25,854 nucleotides of DNA from Bacteroidota bacterium (GCA_016868485.1 VGGT01000004.1:1-25854); one strand, 5' to 3'. Numbered from the stretch's first letter, positions 1 to 7,234 are shown. Numbers and translations: made by a program. The notes: generated by a model from the sequence alone, not told the origin.

Positions 1-22
1 TCAAAGCAGATCCTTCTGCCAT
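1..22 (-). CDS. Possible start of a gene running off the left edge
   Basis: An ATG on the minus strand at 22-20 opens a frame reading MAEGSAL before the window ends. It lies 37 bases after the agmatinase-family stop, in the same direction, and is preceded at 44-51 (minus) by TATTTTTG, the Bacteroidota -7 promoter element. Only seven codons are visible, so no product can be named. In many Bacteroidota the agmatinase-family gene is followed by a deoxyhypusine-synthase-family gene; that is family knowledge and is not shown here. Confidence 0.3.
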
Positions 23-43
23 ATCCAGTTATTTTTAAGCGGG

Positions 44-51
44 CAAAAATA
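44..51 (-). promoter_or_regulatory. -7 promoter element TATTTTTG upstream of the edge gene
   Basis: The minus strand reads TATTTTTGCCCGC, an exact match to the Bacteroidota -7 consensus TAnnTTTG. It lies between the agmatinase-family stop and the possible ATG at 22. I see no convincing TTG at the usual -33 distance, so this is a partial promoter match. Confidence 0.35.
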
Positions 52-59
52 CCAAAAAA

Positions 60-1115
60 TCAGGCCTTTCGGGCAGAAGATGCAGCCAGAATACCCAAAC
101 GATAGAGTACGCGGGCGCCAACATTGGCATCCCAATCTGTTCGTCCGCCTGGCGACACCTCACAGAGGTCGAATCCGATGATCGATCGACCGCTTGCATG
201 CAGCTCCGCCAATAGGTAATGAACCGCCCGAAATTCGAGCCCACCCGGAACAGGCGTGCCCGTATGTGGACAATAAACCGGGTTCAGGCCATCGATGTCG
301 TAGCTCACATAAACCTTAGGCGGCAGTGCCTCGATGATTCGCTTACAGGTTTGTTTCCATGGAATTCCTTCATATTCATCGCGTTTCAGTTCATGGTCGT
401 AGAATACAGAAATCCGAGTATCGCTTTCGGCCCGTTCCTTTTCTGAAGATGCATAGTCGCGAATACCCACCTGCACCAGCCGCTTCACCCCCGAAAGCTG
501 CAAAGCGTTGTGCATGATGGAGGCATGGCTGTAGGTAAGCCCTTCATAAGCATCGCGCAGATCAAAGTGGGCATCGATTTGAAGTATGCCAAAACCCTCC
601 CCCCCATAACGCTCCGAAAGTGCCATAAGAAGGCCCAAAGGCACACTATGCTCACCCCCCAGCACCCCAACCACCTTTCCTTTATCCAACCAGCCGCGCG
701 CTTCTTGATACACCCATTGATGAAGAAAGGCACATTTTTCATTGATTTCCTCCCGTAAAGCCTCCATCTCGTCCGCCTTCTCCTCCTCCCTGCCTTTTTC
801 GAGCCATTTGATGTATTTACGGCATTTTTTGCGCCAATCGTTGGATCGCTCGCGCCAATACGACTGGATTTCCGTGAGCGCCAGGGTGTAGTTCCACGCC
901 TGCGGCACATAATCGTCCTCCAAATCGAGCTGAGGCGATGCTTTGAGTATAGCCTCAGGTCCATCTGCTGTACCATCGGCATAGGAAACAGTTACGTCCC
1001 AAGGAACTGGAATGACCACTACTTCGGCATCCTCGGGATCAACCGGCAGTCCAAATAAATGTCCATTGAGCTGACCGGGCGCGTCTGGATCAAAGTGGGT
1101 CAGGTTCATGCCCAT
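60..1115 (-). CDS. Agmatinase-family ureohydrolase
   Basis: This 351-residue protein belongs to the arginase/agmatinase/formimidoylglutamase superfamily, binuclear manganese enzymes that release urea or a related product from guanidino compounds. The metal-ligand motifs are visible: GGEHS (153-157), DAHFD (181-185) and SYDIDGLNP (271-279). Residues about 83-140 form a highly charged, probably helical insertion that makes it longer than classical SpeB (about 306 residues). This is typical of the Bacteroidota branch usually annotated as agmatinase, which would place it in putrescine synthesis, but the substrate cannot be read from the motifs. Its ATG shares one base with the YchF stop (TAATG on the minus strand), so the two are probably translationally coupled. 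A second ATG two codons in is an alternative start. Confidence 0.9.
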   Translation of the reverse strand: MGMNLTHFDPDAPGQLNGHLFGLPVDPEDAEVVVIPVPWDVTVSYADGTADGPEAILKASPQLDLEDDYVPQAWNYTLALTEIQSYWRERSNDWRKKCRKYIKWLEKGREEEKADEMEALREEINEKCAFLHQWVYQEARGWLDKGKVVGVLGGEHSVPLGLLMALSERYGGEGFGILQIDAHFDLRDAYEGLTYSHASIMHNALQLSGVKRLVQVGIRDYASSEKERAESDTRISVFYDHELKRDEYEGIPWKQTCKRIIEALPPKVYVSYDIDGLNPVYCPHTGTPVPGGLEFRAVHYLLAELHASGRSIIGFDLCEVSPGGRTDWDANVGARVLYRLGILAASSARKA

Positions 1116-2212
1116 TATACATTAAAGCGAAACAACATGATATCACCGTCCTGTACCTCATAAGTCTTGCCTTCAACGCCGGCCTTACCCGCGTCGCGAC
1201 AGGCCGACCACGAACCTAGGGCCACAAAGTCGGCATAATGAATAACCTCAGCACGAATGAAACCTTTCTCAAAGTCGGTATGGATGACCCCGGCCGCCTG
1301 CGGCGCTAAAGTACCCTTATTGATGGTCCATGCCCGAACTTCTTTCTCACCCGCCGTAAAAAACGTTTGAAGATTGAGCAATCCATAAGAGGCCCTGATG
1401 AGTTGTTGCACGCCGCTCTGGGTAAGACCCAAGTCCTCCAAAAATAGTTCGCGGTCTGCGGGATCCTCTAACTCGGCTATTTCCGCCTCTGCAGCCGCAC
1501 TGATTACCAGCACCGATGCACCCTCTTGCTCCGCCAGAGCACGCACCGATGCCACATGCCGGTTTTCGCTCCTGATTTCCGTTGCCTGAACATTGCAGAC
1601 ATAGAGCACCGGTTTGGCTGTAAGCAGAAAAAGATCACGTACGGCATCCTGGTAGTGGGGCTCATTGGGCATAGTTCGTGCCGACATCCCTCCCTCTAAA
1701 TGCCGCTTGTATTCCATGAGGATCTCGTAGGTCGCTTTAGCCGCTTTGTCACCCGCATGAGCAGCGCGTTCCATCTTCTGAATTTTTTTATCGACCGACT
1801 CCAAATCCTTGATTTGAAGTTCCAAATCGATTATTTCTTTGTCGCCTAGAGGATCAACACGGCCATGTACGTGCACCACATTATCATCATCGAAACAACG
1901 CAGCACATGAATGATGGCATCGGTTTCCCGGATATTGCCCAAAAACTTATTGCCGAGTCCTTCGCCTTTACTGGCACCCTGTACCAAACCAGCAATATCC
2001 ACGATTTCAATGGTGCTGGGCACCACTTTCTCGGGATTCACCAGGCGAGCCAATTCAGTGAGCCGTTCATCCGGCACCGTAATGACCCCCAAGTTCGGTT
2101 CTATGGTGCAAAAAGGAAAATTAGCGGCCTGAGCCCGCGCGTTGGATAAGCAATTAAACAAGGTCGACTTACCTACATTGGGCAAACCCACAATCCCACA
2201 CTGTAATCCCAT
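1115..2212 (-). CDS. ychF: YchF/OLA1-family P-loop ATPase
   Basis: This is a 365-residue Obg-family nucleotidase of the YchF (OLA1) type, which associates with ribosomes and is linked to stress responses. The P-loop GLPNVGKST is at 9-17, the G3 region VDIAGLVQGASKGEGLGNKF at 71-90, and a C-terminal TGS domain spans about 282-365. The length is normal. The position that usually reads NxxE, which gives YchF its preference for ATP, reads N207-V-Q-A210 here; E212 lies two residues further on. The gene heads a two-gene unit with the agmatinase-family gene (one-base overlap). Its leader holds an AT-rich dyad, TATAACATTATA, that is also found in front of fbp. Confidence 0.97.
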   Translation of the reverse strand: MGLQCGIVGLPNVGKSTLFNCLSNARAQAANFPFCTIEPNLGVITVPDERLTELARLVNPEKVVPSTIEIVDIAGLVQGASKGEGLGNKFLGNIRETDAIIHVLRCFDDDNVVHVHGRVDPLGDKEIIDLELQIKDLESVDKKIQKMERAAHAGDKAAKATYEILMEYKRHLEGGMSARTMPNEPHYQDAVRDLFLLTAKPVLYVCNVQATEIRSENRHVASVRALAEQEGASVLVISAAAEAEIAELEDPADRELFLEDLGLTQSGVQQLIRASYGLLNLQTFFTAGEKEVRAWTINKGTLAPQAAGVIHTDFEKGFIRAEVIHYADFVALGSWSACRDAGKAGVEGKTYEVQDGDIMLFRFNV

Positions 2213-2232
2213 TTTTATTCAATGTTTTTTGT

Positions 2233-2261
2233 TATAATGTTATAAATAGATAAGGTGTCAA
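2233..2261 (-). promoter_or_regulatory. AT-rich promoter/operator motif in the ychF leader
   Basis: Read on the minus strand, this contains TTGACACCTTATC, then four bases, then TATAACATTATA (2244-2233), ending 20 bases before the ychF ATG. TATAA and TTATA form a dyad around a two-base centre. The same CCTTATC plus 12-mer, with five bases between, precedes fbp at 19213-19236. The sequence does not match TAnnTTTG. It may be a different promoter class or a regulator site. Confidence 0.4.
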
Positions 2262-2271
2262 TAAACTATGC

Positions 2272-2814
2272 TCAATCGTCGTCATACATTCTTCGTGTGA
2301 TGGGGATGTTGATCCGCCCAAACAAGTAATAAGTGCCGGAACGGTAATATGGAAGCCACTCGGCACCGGTTTCAAAATTCAGATAGGAACGGCCTTTTGC
2401 CGTTGGGAGGGTCGCCCCAGCGGCGAGCGACACAGAACCGCGCTTTACGGTGAGGGGCTGGGCAAGGATTCGAACAAAACCTGCGGATGGATGCAGGTAA
2501 ACGAAGCGATAGACGTATGTTTTTAGTCCAAAATTCCAAATCTGGGTTGCATTTTCGGATTGGTATCCATTGAAGCGAAATGCTGCGGAAGCTGAAATTC
2601 TGGATGAGACATAAAGGTCAGCCGCCAATGTAAAACCACCGCCCCTACTGCCCAACCTGCCCGTATAATTGGCTGTTCCCGCATTCATGCCAACACAAAG
2701 GAAATCACCTTTGGGCGCTTGAGCCATAATCAAAGTTGGGTTGATGAAGTAAGCCAAAACGAACAAACAAATGCATCGAAAAGTAGACGGGTATCGAGCC
2801 AATGATTTCCACAT
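2272..2814 (-). CDS. Secreted beta-rich hypothetical protein
   Basis: I do not recognise this 180-residue protein. Residues about 13-31 form a hydrophobic signal-peptide-like stretch ending in IMAQ-A, which suggests Sec export. The rest has alternating aromatic and small residues (FTLAADLYVSSRISASAAF, FGLKTYVYRF), GxG-rich turns and a final strand-like segment YYLFGRINIPITRRMY. This resembles a small outer-membrane beta-barrel or outer-membrane-associated protein. There is no catalytic motif. The -7-like TATTTTTG at 2822-2829 sits only seven bases before the ATG, so the mRNA may be leaderless. It is divergent from icd and downstream of nothing obviously related. Confidence 0.75.
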   Translation of the reverse strand: MWKSLARYPSTFRCICLFVLAYFINPTLIMAQAPKGDFLCVGMNAGTANYTGRLGSRGGGFTLAADLYVSSRISASAAFRFNGYQSENATQIWNFGLKTYVYRFVYLHPSAGFVRILAQPLTVKRGSVSLAAGATLPTAKGRSYLNFETGAEWLPYYRSGTYYLFGRINIPITRRMYDDD

Positions 2815-2821
2815 ATCTGCG

Positions 2822-2829
2822 CAAAAATA
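2822..2829 (-). promoter_or_regulatory. -7 promoter element TATTTTTG next to a start codon
   Basis: TATTTTTGCGCAGAT directly precedes the ATG of the secreted hypothetical protein on the minus strand. With only seven bases between element and ATG, transcription would start at or just before the start codon. A -33 TTG is not evident. Confidence 0.4.
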
Positions 2830-2902
2830 GCAGATGGTTCTATTATTTAATTTTTTTTCAGTTCTTGCATCCCCTATTCATAAGCCCAATCAAACCAATC
2901 CC

Positions 2903-4135
2903 ATGAGCAGAATACATGTTGCTAATCCGGTCGCCGAACTCGACGGCGACGAAATGACACGAATCATCTGGCAATATATTCGAGAGCAGTTGATTTTACC
3001 CTATGTTGATGTAGAACTCTTGTATTTTGATCTGGGTATAGCGCATCGGGATGCCACAGGCGATCAGGTGACCATCGATGCCGCCCATGCCATACTCGAT
3101 TGTCGGGTGGGAATTAAATGCGCCACCATTACCCCTGATGAGGCTCGAGTTAAGGAATTCGGACTCAAACAGATGTGGAAATCGCCCAATGGCACCATAC
3201 GAAACATCCTCGATGGCACCGTATTCCGCGAACCCATTGTGGTTTCCAACATTCCGCGACTCATTCCCAACTGGACAGCGCCGATCTGTATTGGTCGACA
3301 CGCTTTTGGCGACCAGTATAGGGCTACAGATGTACTCATTTCAGGCAAAGGTAAACTCACCATGCGTTTTGAGCCTGCAGATGGTGGAGAAGCACGCGAA
3401 TGGGAGGTCTTCCAGTTTAAGGGTGATGGCGTCGCTTTGTCGATGTACAATACGGATGAGTCGATTCGGGGATTCGCCCGGGCCAGTTTCAATCAAGCCC
3501 TGCTCAAGAAATGGCCATTGTTTCTATCGACCAAAAACACCATTTTAAAAAAATACGACGGTCGATTCAAGGATATTTTCGAGGAAATCTACGAGGCCGA
3601 ATTCAAATCTGCGTTTGAGGCCGCTGGCATCTATTATGAGCACCGACTCATCGATGACATGGTGGCGTCTGCCCTCAAGATGAATGGCAATTTTGTTTGG
3701 GCGTGCAAAAATTATGATGGTGATGTTCAGTCGGATACGGTAGCGCAAGGATTTGGTTCGCTCGGACTTATGACATCCACCCTGATTACCCCGGATGGAC
3801 GAGCCATGGAGGCAGAGGCCGCCCACGGTACGGTGACCCGCCACTACCGCATGCACCAACAGGGAAAGCCCACATCCACCAATCCGGTAGCCAGTATTTT
3901 TGCCTGGACGCGTGGATTGGCCTTTCGGGCCAAAATAGACAACAATGCTGCGCTCGCCCATTTCTGTGATGCCTTAGAAAAAGCCTGTATCAAGTGCATC
4001 GAACAAGGGCATATGACCAAAGACTTAGCCATTTGCGCCCATGGCCCCAAGGTAGAGCACGGACTCCACTACCTGAACACAGAAGAATTTTTGGAGAAGA
4101 TTAATCAGGCACTTCAGACGGAATTGGCTCGTTAA
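2903..4135 (+). CDS. icd: NADP-dependent isocitrate dehydrogenase (eukaryote-like homodimeric type)
   Basis: This enzyme oxidises isocitrate to 2-oxoglutarate with NADP+ in the TCA cycle and supplies NADPH. The 410-residue product starting MSRIHVANP aligns with the dimeric IDH of eukaryotes and Bacteroidota. The substrate loop KSPNGTIRNIL starts at K93 and the IGRHAFGDQY block is at 130-139. Ser94, Arg100, Arg109, Arg132 and Tyr139 fall at the same residue numbers as in human IDH1, which supports the ATG at 2903 over an upstream in-frame ATG at 2834. The NADP-binding HGTVTRHYR segment is present. It is monocistronic and divergent from the secreted hypothetical gene. Confidence 0.97.
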   Translation: MSRIHVANPVAELDGDEMTRIIWQYIREQLILPYVDVELLYFDLGIAHRDATGDQVTIDAAHAILDCRVGIKCATITPDEARVKEFGLKQMWKSPNGTIRNILDGTVFREPIVVSNIPRLIPNWTAPICIGRHAFGDQYRATDVLISGKGKLTMRFEPADGGEAREWEVFQFKGDGVALSMYNTDESIRGFARASFNQALLKKWPLFLSTKNTILKKYDGRFKDIFEEIYEAEFKSAFEAAGIYYEHRLIDDMVASALKMNGNFVWACKNYDGDVQSDTVAQGFGSLGLMTSTLITPDGRAMEAEAAHGTVTRHYRMHQQGKPTSTNPVASIFAWTRGLAFRAKIDNNAALAHFCDALEKACIKCIEQGHMTKDLAICAHGPKVEHGLHYLNTEEFLEKINQALQTELAR

Positions 4136-4167
4136 ATCGAAAACAACCACCTAACTAGACCCCATAC

Positions 4168-4195
4168 AAGCGGCTACAAGTTCAGGCCGTTTTTG
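4168..4195 (+). terminator. Weak intrinsic terminator after icd
   Basis: Downstream of the icd stop, CGGC (4170-4173) can pair with GCCG (4185-4188) around an eleven-base loop, extended by one wobble pair and followed directly by TTTTT (4189-4193). The stem is short, so this is only a plausible rho-independent terminator. Confidence 0.4.
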
Positions 4196-4230
4196 GGTTA
4201 TTGATCGGCACTTATGGCGGTCATGCCTTC

Positions 4231-4283
4231 TGCGCGTTGATTGTCAATCCAGCTGCGCGTTAATTGTCAATCCAGCTGCGCGC
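4231..4283. repeat. 23-bp tandem repeat, 2.3 copies
   Basis: Two 23-bp units, 4231-4253 and 4254-4276, differ at one base (TGCGCGTTGATTG versus TGCGCGTTAATTG, both followed by TCAATCCAGC). A third partial unit, TGCGCGC, ends at 4283. The array sits in the convergent spacer between icd and the DUF6580 gene, ending three bases before the latter's stop codon. The first unit contains the short dyad GATTG-T-CAATC. Confidence 0.85.
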
Positions 4284-4286
4284 TGT

Positions 4287-4859
4287 TTATTGAAACCGAT
4301 TGGTCTTTGGAAGAAACGATGGCATTTTTTGTTCGACCCATGAGGTTCCCAGAACCAAAATACTCAAGTAGAAAAGGTCCCCCATCAGGGTGTATGGAAA
4401 GAACGGGATTCCGGCGATGTAGGAGGCCATTAATCCACCCAGTCCGGATGGGTATGAGGTAGATGTGGCCCAGACCGCTCCATTTGAAATCAAAAAGAAC
4501 ATAACGGAAGAGGCAAGGCCGGAAGCAACCAATGTACGCGGCTTCATGAGGTTAATGCGGGCTGATGCAACACTTGCGGCGATGTAAAATCCATAAATGC
4601 TCAGGGTAACAGGGGATAAAAAATATTGCGCCTCAACTACCTGATAAAGTAATGCATTAACCAGAAGATCACTCAAGAATGCGGAGAGCAGCACAACAGG
4701 AATCGCTGCTTTCCAAGAACCAAGCCGATAACCTGCGAATAAGGCAACAGCCGTTAGTGGACCGAAATTGACGGGGTGTGGAAGAATGCGCGTAGCAGAT
4801 GCAGCCAAGCAAATCAATAAAACGCGTATAGCCGAAGAAGTGTAATCGTTTGTTCTCAT
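4287..4859 (-). CDS. DUF6580-family membrane protein (putative transporter)
   Basis: This 190-residue integral membrane protein has about five hydrophobic segments. The N-terminal block ATRILPHPVNFGPLTAVALFAG is characteristic of the DUF6580 family. That family resembles the substrate-binding S components of ECF transporters, but its substrate is unknown. I chose the ATG at 4859 (MRTNDYTS), which puts the first membrane segment at the N-terminus as usual. A longer in-frame start at 4961 would lie inside the upstream terminator hairpin. A -7 element (4919-4926) lies about 60 bases upstream, so it is probably transcribed separately from the lipoprotein gene. Confidence 0.85.
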   Translation of the reverse strand: MRTNDYTSSAIRVLLICLAASATRILPHPVNFGPLTAVALFAGYRLGSWKAAIPVVLLSAFLSDLLVNALLYQVVEAQYFLSPVTLSIYGFYIAASVASARINLMKPRTLVASGLASSVMFFLISNGAVWATSTSYPSGLGGLMASYIAGIPFFPYTLMGDLFYLSILVLGTSWVEQKMPSFLPKTNRFQ

Positions 4860-4918
4860 AGGTATTTTGACTGAATGATGAGGCTTAATTAAAAGTGTTT
4901 CGCTTGAATGGTGACGCG

Positions 4919-4926
4919 CAAAAATA
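4919..4926 (-). promoter_or_regulatory. -7 promoter element for the DUF6580 gene
   Basis: TATTTTTGCGCG on the minus strand matches TAnnTTTG and would give a leader of roughly 50 bases before the ATG at 4859. It lies inside the T-rich tail of the preceding terminator. No clear -33 TTG is visible, since the expected place is occupied by the terminator stem. Confidence 0.4.
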
Positions 4927-4957
4927 AAAAAGAAAAGCCGCGGTTTCCCACGGCTTT
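4921..4957 (-). terminator. Intrinsic terminator of the lipocalin-like gene
   Basis: The minus-strand transcript after the stop at 4984 folds AAAGCCGTGG (4957-4948) against CCGCGGCTTT (4943-4934), a ten-base stem with one mismatch and a four-base loop. A T-rich run, TCTTTTTTATTTTT, follows. Stem, short loop and U-tract make a convincing rho-independent terminator. Confidence 0.85.
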
Positions 4958-4983
4958 CCATTGAATGAAAAAATGAACCTATT

Positions 4984-5391
4984 TTACTTTTTGGTCATTG
5001 AGATTGAAATTTTCGTAGAATCATCTTGAACACTCCAAGTCATGTTGGTTGAGGAATATTCGGTAATGTCCACCGTATCTTTTTCTGTAGAACCAGTTTC
5101 AGTGAGAACAATCTTCTCATCTTCAATCAATACGTAAGTACCTGTAACCGTGTCTTCAACGGGAAAGCCAAGGAAGTCAAATTTGAAGTAGTTGCTGAAT
5201 GTACCACCGTCACCATCTTTAGTGAAGGTATACTCGAACACAGCCGTGGAGGGCAAACCCAATGTGGTTTTGGAACTGTTGTCGAGTGACCAAGTTCCGT
5301 CCAATTTTTTGTTAAGTTTGCCTTCTTTAGAACAAGAGGCAGCGGTAAGAAGCACGACGAATGTAACTACAGGGAAGAGAAATTTTTTCAT
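4984..5391 (-). CDS. Lipocalin-like lipoprotein
   Basis: This 135-residue predicted lipoprotein has MKK, a hydrophobic core and a lipobox-like LTAASC with Cys20 as the probable lipidation site, followed by the charged linker SKEGK. The mature part reads LDGTWSLDNSS...YTFTKDGDGGTFSNY...GTYVLIEDEKIVLT...MTWSVQDD, the strand pattern of small lipocalin-like domain proteins common in Bacteroidota. The ligand is unknown. The gene has its own promoter (TTG-N19-TACCTTTG, 5412-5441) and a strong terminator, so it is a single-gene unit. The A-rich leader just before the ATG is typical of Bacteroidota. Confidence 0.85.
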   Translation of the reverse strand: MKKFLFPVVTFVVLLTAASCSKEGKLNKKLDGTWSLDNSSKTTLGLPSTAVFEYTFTKDGDGGTFSNYFKFDFLGFPVEDTVTGTYVLIEDEKIVLTETGSTEKDTVDITEYSSTNMTWSVQDDSTKISISMTKK

Positions 5392-5411
5392 GGTTTTTTT
5401 TAAAATTTCCG

Positions 5412-5441
5412 CAAAGGTACGGACAAATTTCTCGATATCAA
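5412..5441 (-). promoter_or_regulatory. Bacteroidota-type promoter of the lipocalin-like gene
   Basis: The minus strand has TTG (5441-5439), 19 bases, then TACCTTTG (5419-5412), matching the -33/-7 arrangement TTG-N19-21-TAnnTTTG. The predicted start is about 15 bases before the ATG at 5391. Confidence 0.75.
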
Positions 5442-5462
5442 TTCTATGGCATTAAATAAATA

Positions 5463-6245
5463 TTAATTCATGGCCTCGCGACGCATCGCCTCGGCGAGCG
5501 CTGGTCCCAAATAGCCTTCAATACCGTGATGCACCAGATAGATCAGTGGCGTGAGCAATACCGCAACAGCAAACTTATACACATAGTTAATCAAACCGAT
5601 ACCCAAAACAGTGGAAAGTGGCCAGTCTGCTCCCAAATAAAAGGCGATCCATAAAACAACAAAGCTGTCAATGAACTGGGAAACAAGGGTTGAACCAGTT
5701 GCACGCAGCCAAATCCACTTTTCACCTGTTTTAAATTTTACCCAATGGAATACCCATACATCCACCAATTGCCCCATTAAAAACGCCACAATTGAACCCA
5801 TGATGATCCAGCGGCCTTGACCGAATATGGCCCCATAAGCCTTTTGCATATCCGGAATTCCATTTTCGACCTGTGAAGTCGGCCAAAATCCTGCCGGCAC
5901 CAAGGCAATGGCGAGACTCACAAACAAAAAAGCATAGGCAATGAGCATTACGGCAAACCAAGAGAACTGGCGAACTGCTTTTATCCCGAAGTATTCATTG
6001 ATAAGGTCTGTCATGATAAAAACGAAGGGCCACAACAAGACACCCACCGTGAGATTGAATCCGACGTGCTCCAAACCAAAAAAATGAAGATCCAGGGGTC
6101 TGAACCCTGTACTCAGCTCCAGAGAAAATATTTTTACACCAATAAACTCTGCGAGCAGCGCGTTGGTGATGAAAAAACCCGATAAAATAAAAAAAAGCCT
6201 GGTTTTGCGCAGAGGCCAAGGCGATTCAGATTCTTGGATATTCAT
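5463..6245 (-). CDS. yhhQ: Queuosine precursor transporter (YhhQ/QPTR family)
   Basis: This 260-residue inner-membrane protein has about six hydrophobic segments. It carries the family block FIMTDLINEYFGIKAVRQ near residues 77-94 and further conserved polar membrane residues (FLMGQLVDVWVFHW, TLVSQFIDSFVV). The YhhQ/VUT_1 family imports queuosine precursors such as preQ0/preQ1 for tRNA wobble modification. Upstream, the same-strand HMG-CoA lyase gene is separated only by a 14-bp tandem repeat array that reaches to within one base of this ATG. No preQ1 riboswitch is visible in that spacer. Confidence 0.9.
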   Translation of the reverse strand: MNIQESESPWPLRKTRLFFILSGFFITNALLAEFIGVKIFSLELSTGFRPLDLHFFGLEHVGFNLTVGVLLWPFVFIMTDLINEYFGIKAVRQFSWFAVMLIAYAFLFVSLAIALVPAGFWPTSQVENGIPDMQKAYGAIFGQGRWIIMGSIVAFLMGQLVDVWVFHWVKFKTGEKWIWLRATGSTLVSQFIDSFVVLWIAFYLGADWPLSTVLGIGLINYVYKFAVAVLLTPLIYLVHHGIEGYLGPALAEAMRREAMN

Positions 6246-6246
6246 G

Positions 6247-6330
6247 TCAATTTCGGTGTTTCAATTTCGGAGTGTCAATGTCAGTGTGTCAATTTCAGTG
6301 AGTCAATTTCAGTGAGTCAATTTCGATTAA
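6247..6330. repeat. 14-bp tandem repeat, six units
   Basis: Six contiguous 14-bp units with consensus TCAATTTCRGTGWG start at 6247, 6261, 6275, 6289, 6303 and 6317. Units four and five are identical and the outer ones have diverged. The array fills essentially the whole spacer between the queuosine-precursor transporter start (ATG 6245-6243) and the HMG-CoA lyase stop (6329-6327), and includes that stop codon. Confidence 0.9.
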
Positions 6331-7214
6331 TGAAAGCGACCAAAAATTCCTGTGGCCATCCATTGGGCCTGATGCCATTTCTCCGTAACCAAATTCAATT
6401 GAATGCCCTGCCTTTTCGCGAATTGAACAATATGTTCGGTAGCCAAATTGCCGACCATCTCATCCTGAGCCATCGGACAGCCTCCGAAACCGAGTAATGC
6501 CCCATCGAATCGCCTACAACCACTGAAATAGGCTGCCGCAATTTTGTCGTCGCGCTGAGCCGGATGCGCATGCAGATGCAACCCAAACTCCATCAGAGGA
6601 AAATTACTTTTGATAGAAGCAAATAAGCCACCAATTTGCTCCGGGCTGGCCACACCCACCGTGTCGCTCAATGAGATGGTGCGAACACCCAATTCCATCA
6701 GTTTAGTGGTCCAAAGGCCAACCATTTCGGGGTCATATTCTTCGCCATACGGATTGCCAAAGCCCATCGACAGATACACCACTAAGTCTTTGCGGTGTCG
6801 CGCACAGCCTTCTACGAGTCGAGCAATGGTTTCCAAGCCAGCGGCCCTGCCAACCCCTGTGTTATTGATCTGAAATGTTTCGCTAATCGAAAACGGAAAA
6901 CCAAGGATATCGACCTGTTCATGAAGAGATGCCATCTCACCACCTCTTTCGTTGGCCACAATACAAAGCAGTTTCGAATGGCTATTGGCCCGATTCAATG
7001 CGTTCAGTACCTGAGCCGTATCCGACATTTGCGGAATGGCTTTAGGCGATACAAAGCTACCACAGTCGATGATATCAAATCCCACCTCCAGCAACAGATT
7101 CAAGTAGGCTGTCTTGATTTCCGTGGGGATGAATTGTTGAATACCCTGCATGGCATCACGCGGACATTCAACCAGACAAAACCTTGTATTGAGATTGGCG
7201 AAGGTGTTATTCAT
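6327..7214 (-). CDS. Hydroxymethylglutaryl-CoA lyase
   Basis: This 295-residue DRE-TIM metallolyase cleaves HMG-CoA to acetoacetate and acetyl-CoA in leucine and ketone-body metabolism. It has the Arg-Asp pair in ECPRDAMQG (16-24, R19/D20), the FVSPKAIPQM segment (54-63), metal histidines in GLHLHAH (H213/H215), and the catalytic-cysteine loop GFGGCPMAQDEMVGN (242-256, C246). The HLHAHPAQ stretch differs from the classical HCHDTYG. I recall the same style in the Bacteroidota branch of HMG-CoA lyases, so this is probably lineage-specific and not a lost function. It shares a bidirectional upstream region with the DUF349 gene and probably reads through into the transporter gene. Confidence 0.92.
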   Translation of the reverse strand: MNNTFANLNTRFCLVECPRDAMQGIQQFIPTEIKTAYLNLLLEVGFDIIDCGSFVSPKAIPQMSDTAQVLNALNRANSHSKLLCIVANERGGEMASLHEQVDILGFPFSISETFQINNTGVGRAAGLETIARLVEGCARHRKDLVVYLSMGFGNPYGEEYDPEMVGLWTTKLMELGVRTISLSDTVGVASPEQIGGLFASIKSNFPLMEFGLHLHAHPAQRDDKIAAAYFSGCRRFDGALLGFGGCPMAQDEMVGNLATEHIVQFAKRQGIQLNLVTEKWHQAQWMATGIFGRFH

Positions 7215-7234
7215 CGGTTAAATCAGACTTTTTC

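Noticed and set aside
485..982. 165-residue minus-strand open frame overlapping the agmatinase-family gene
   Set aside because: It lies wholly inside a well-supported gene in another frame and has an implausible Arg/Trp-rich composition.
3545..3961. 138-residue minus-strand open frame antisense to icd
   Set aside because: It is a shadow of the icd reading frame with no recognisable domain, start context or promoter.
6246..6330. preQ1 riboswitch before the queuosine-precursor transporter
   Set aside because: The leader consists only of 14-bp repeats, with no pseudoknot-like aptamer elements visible.
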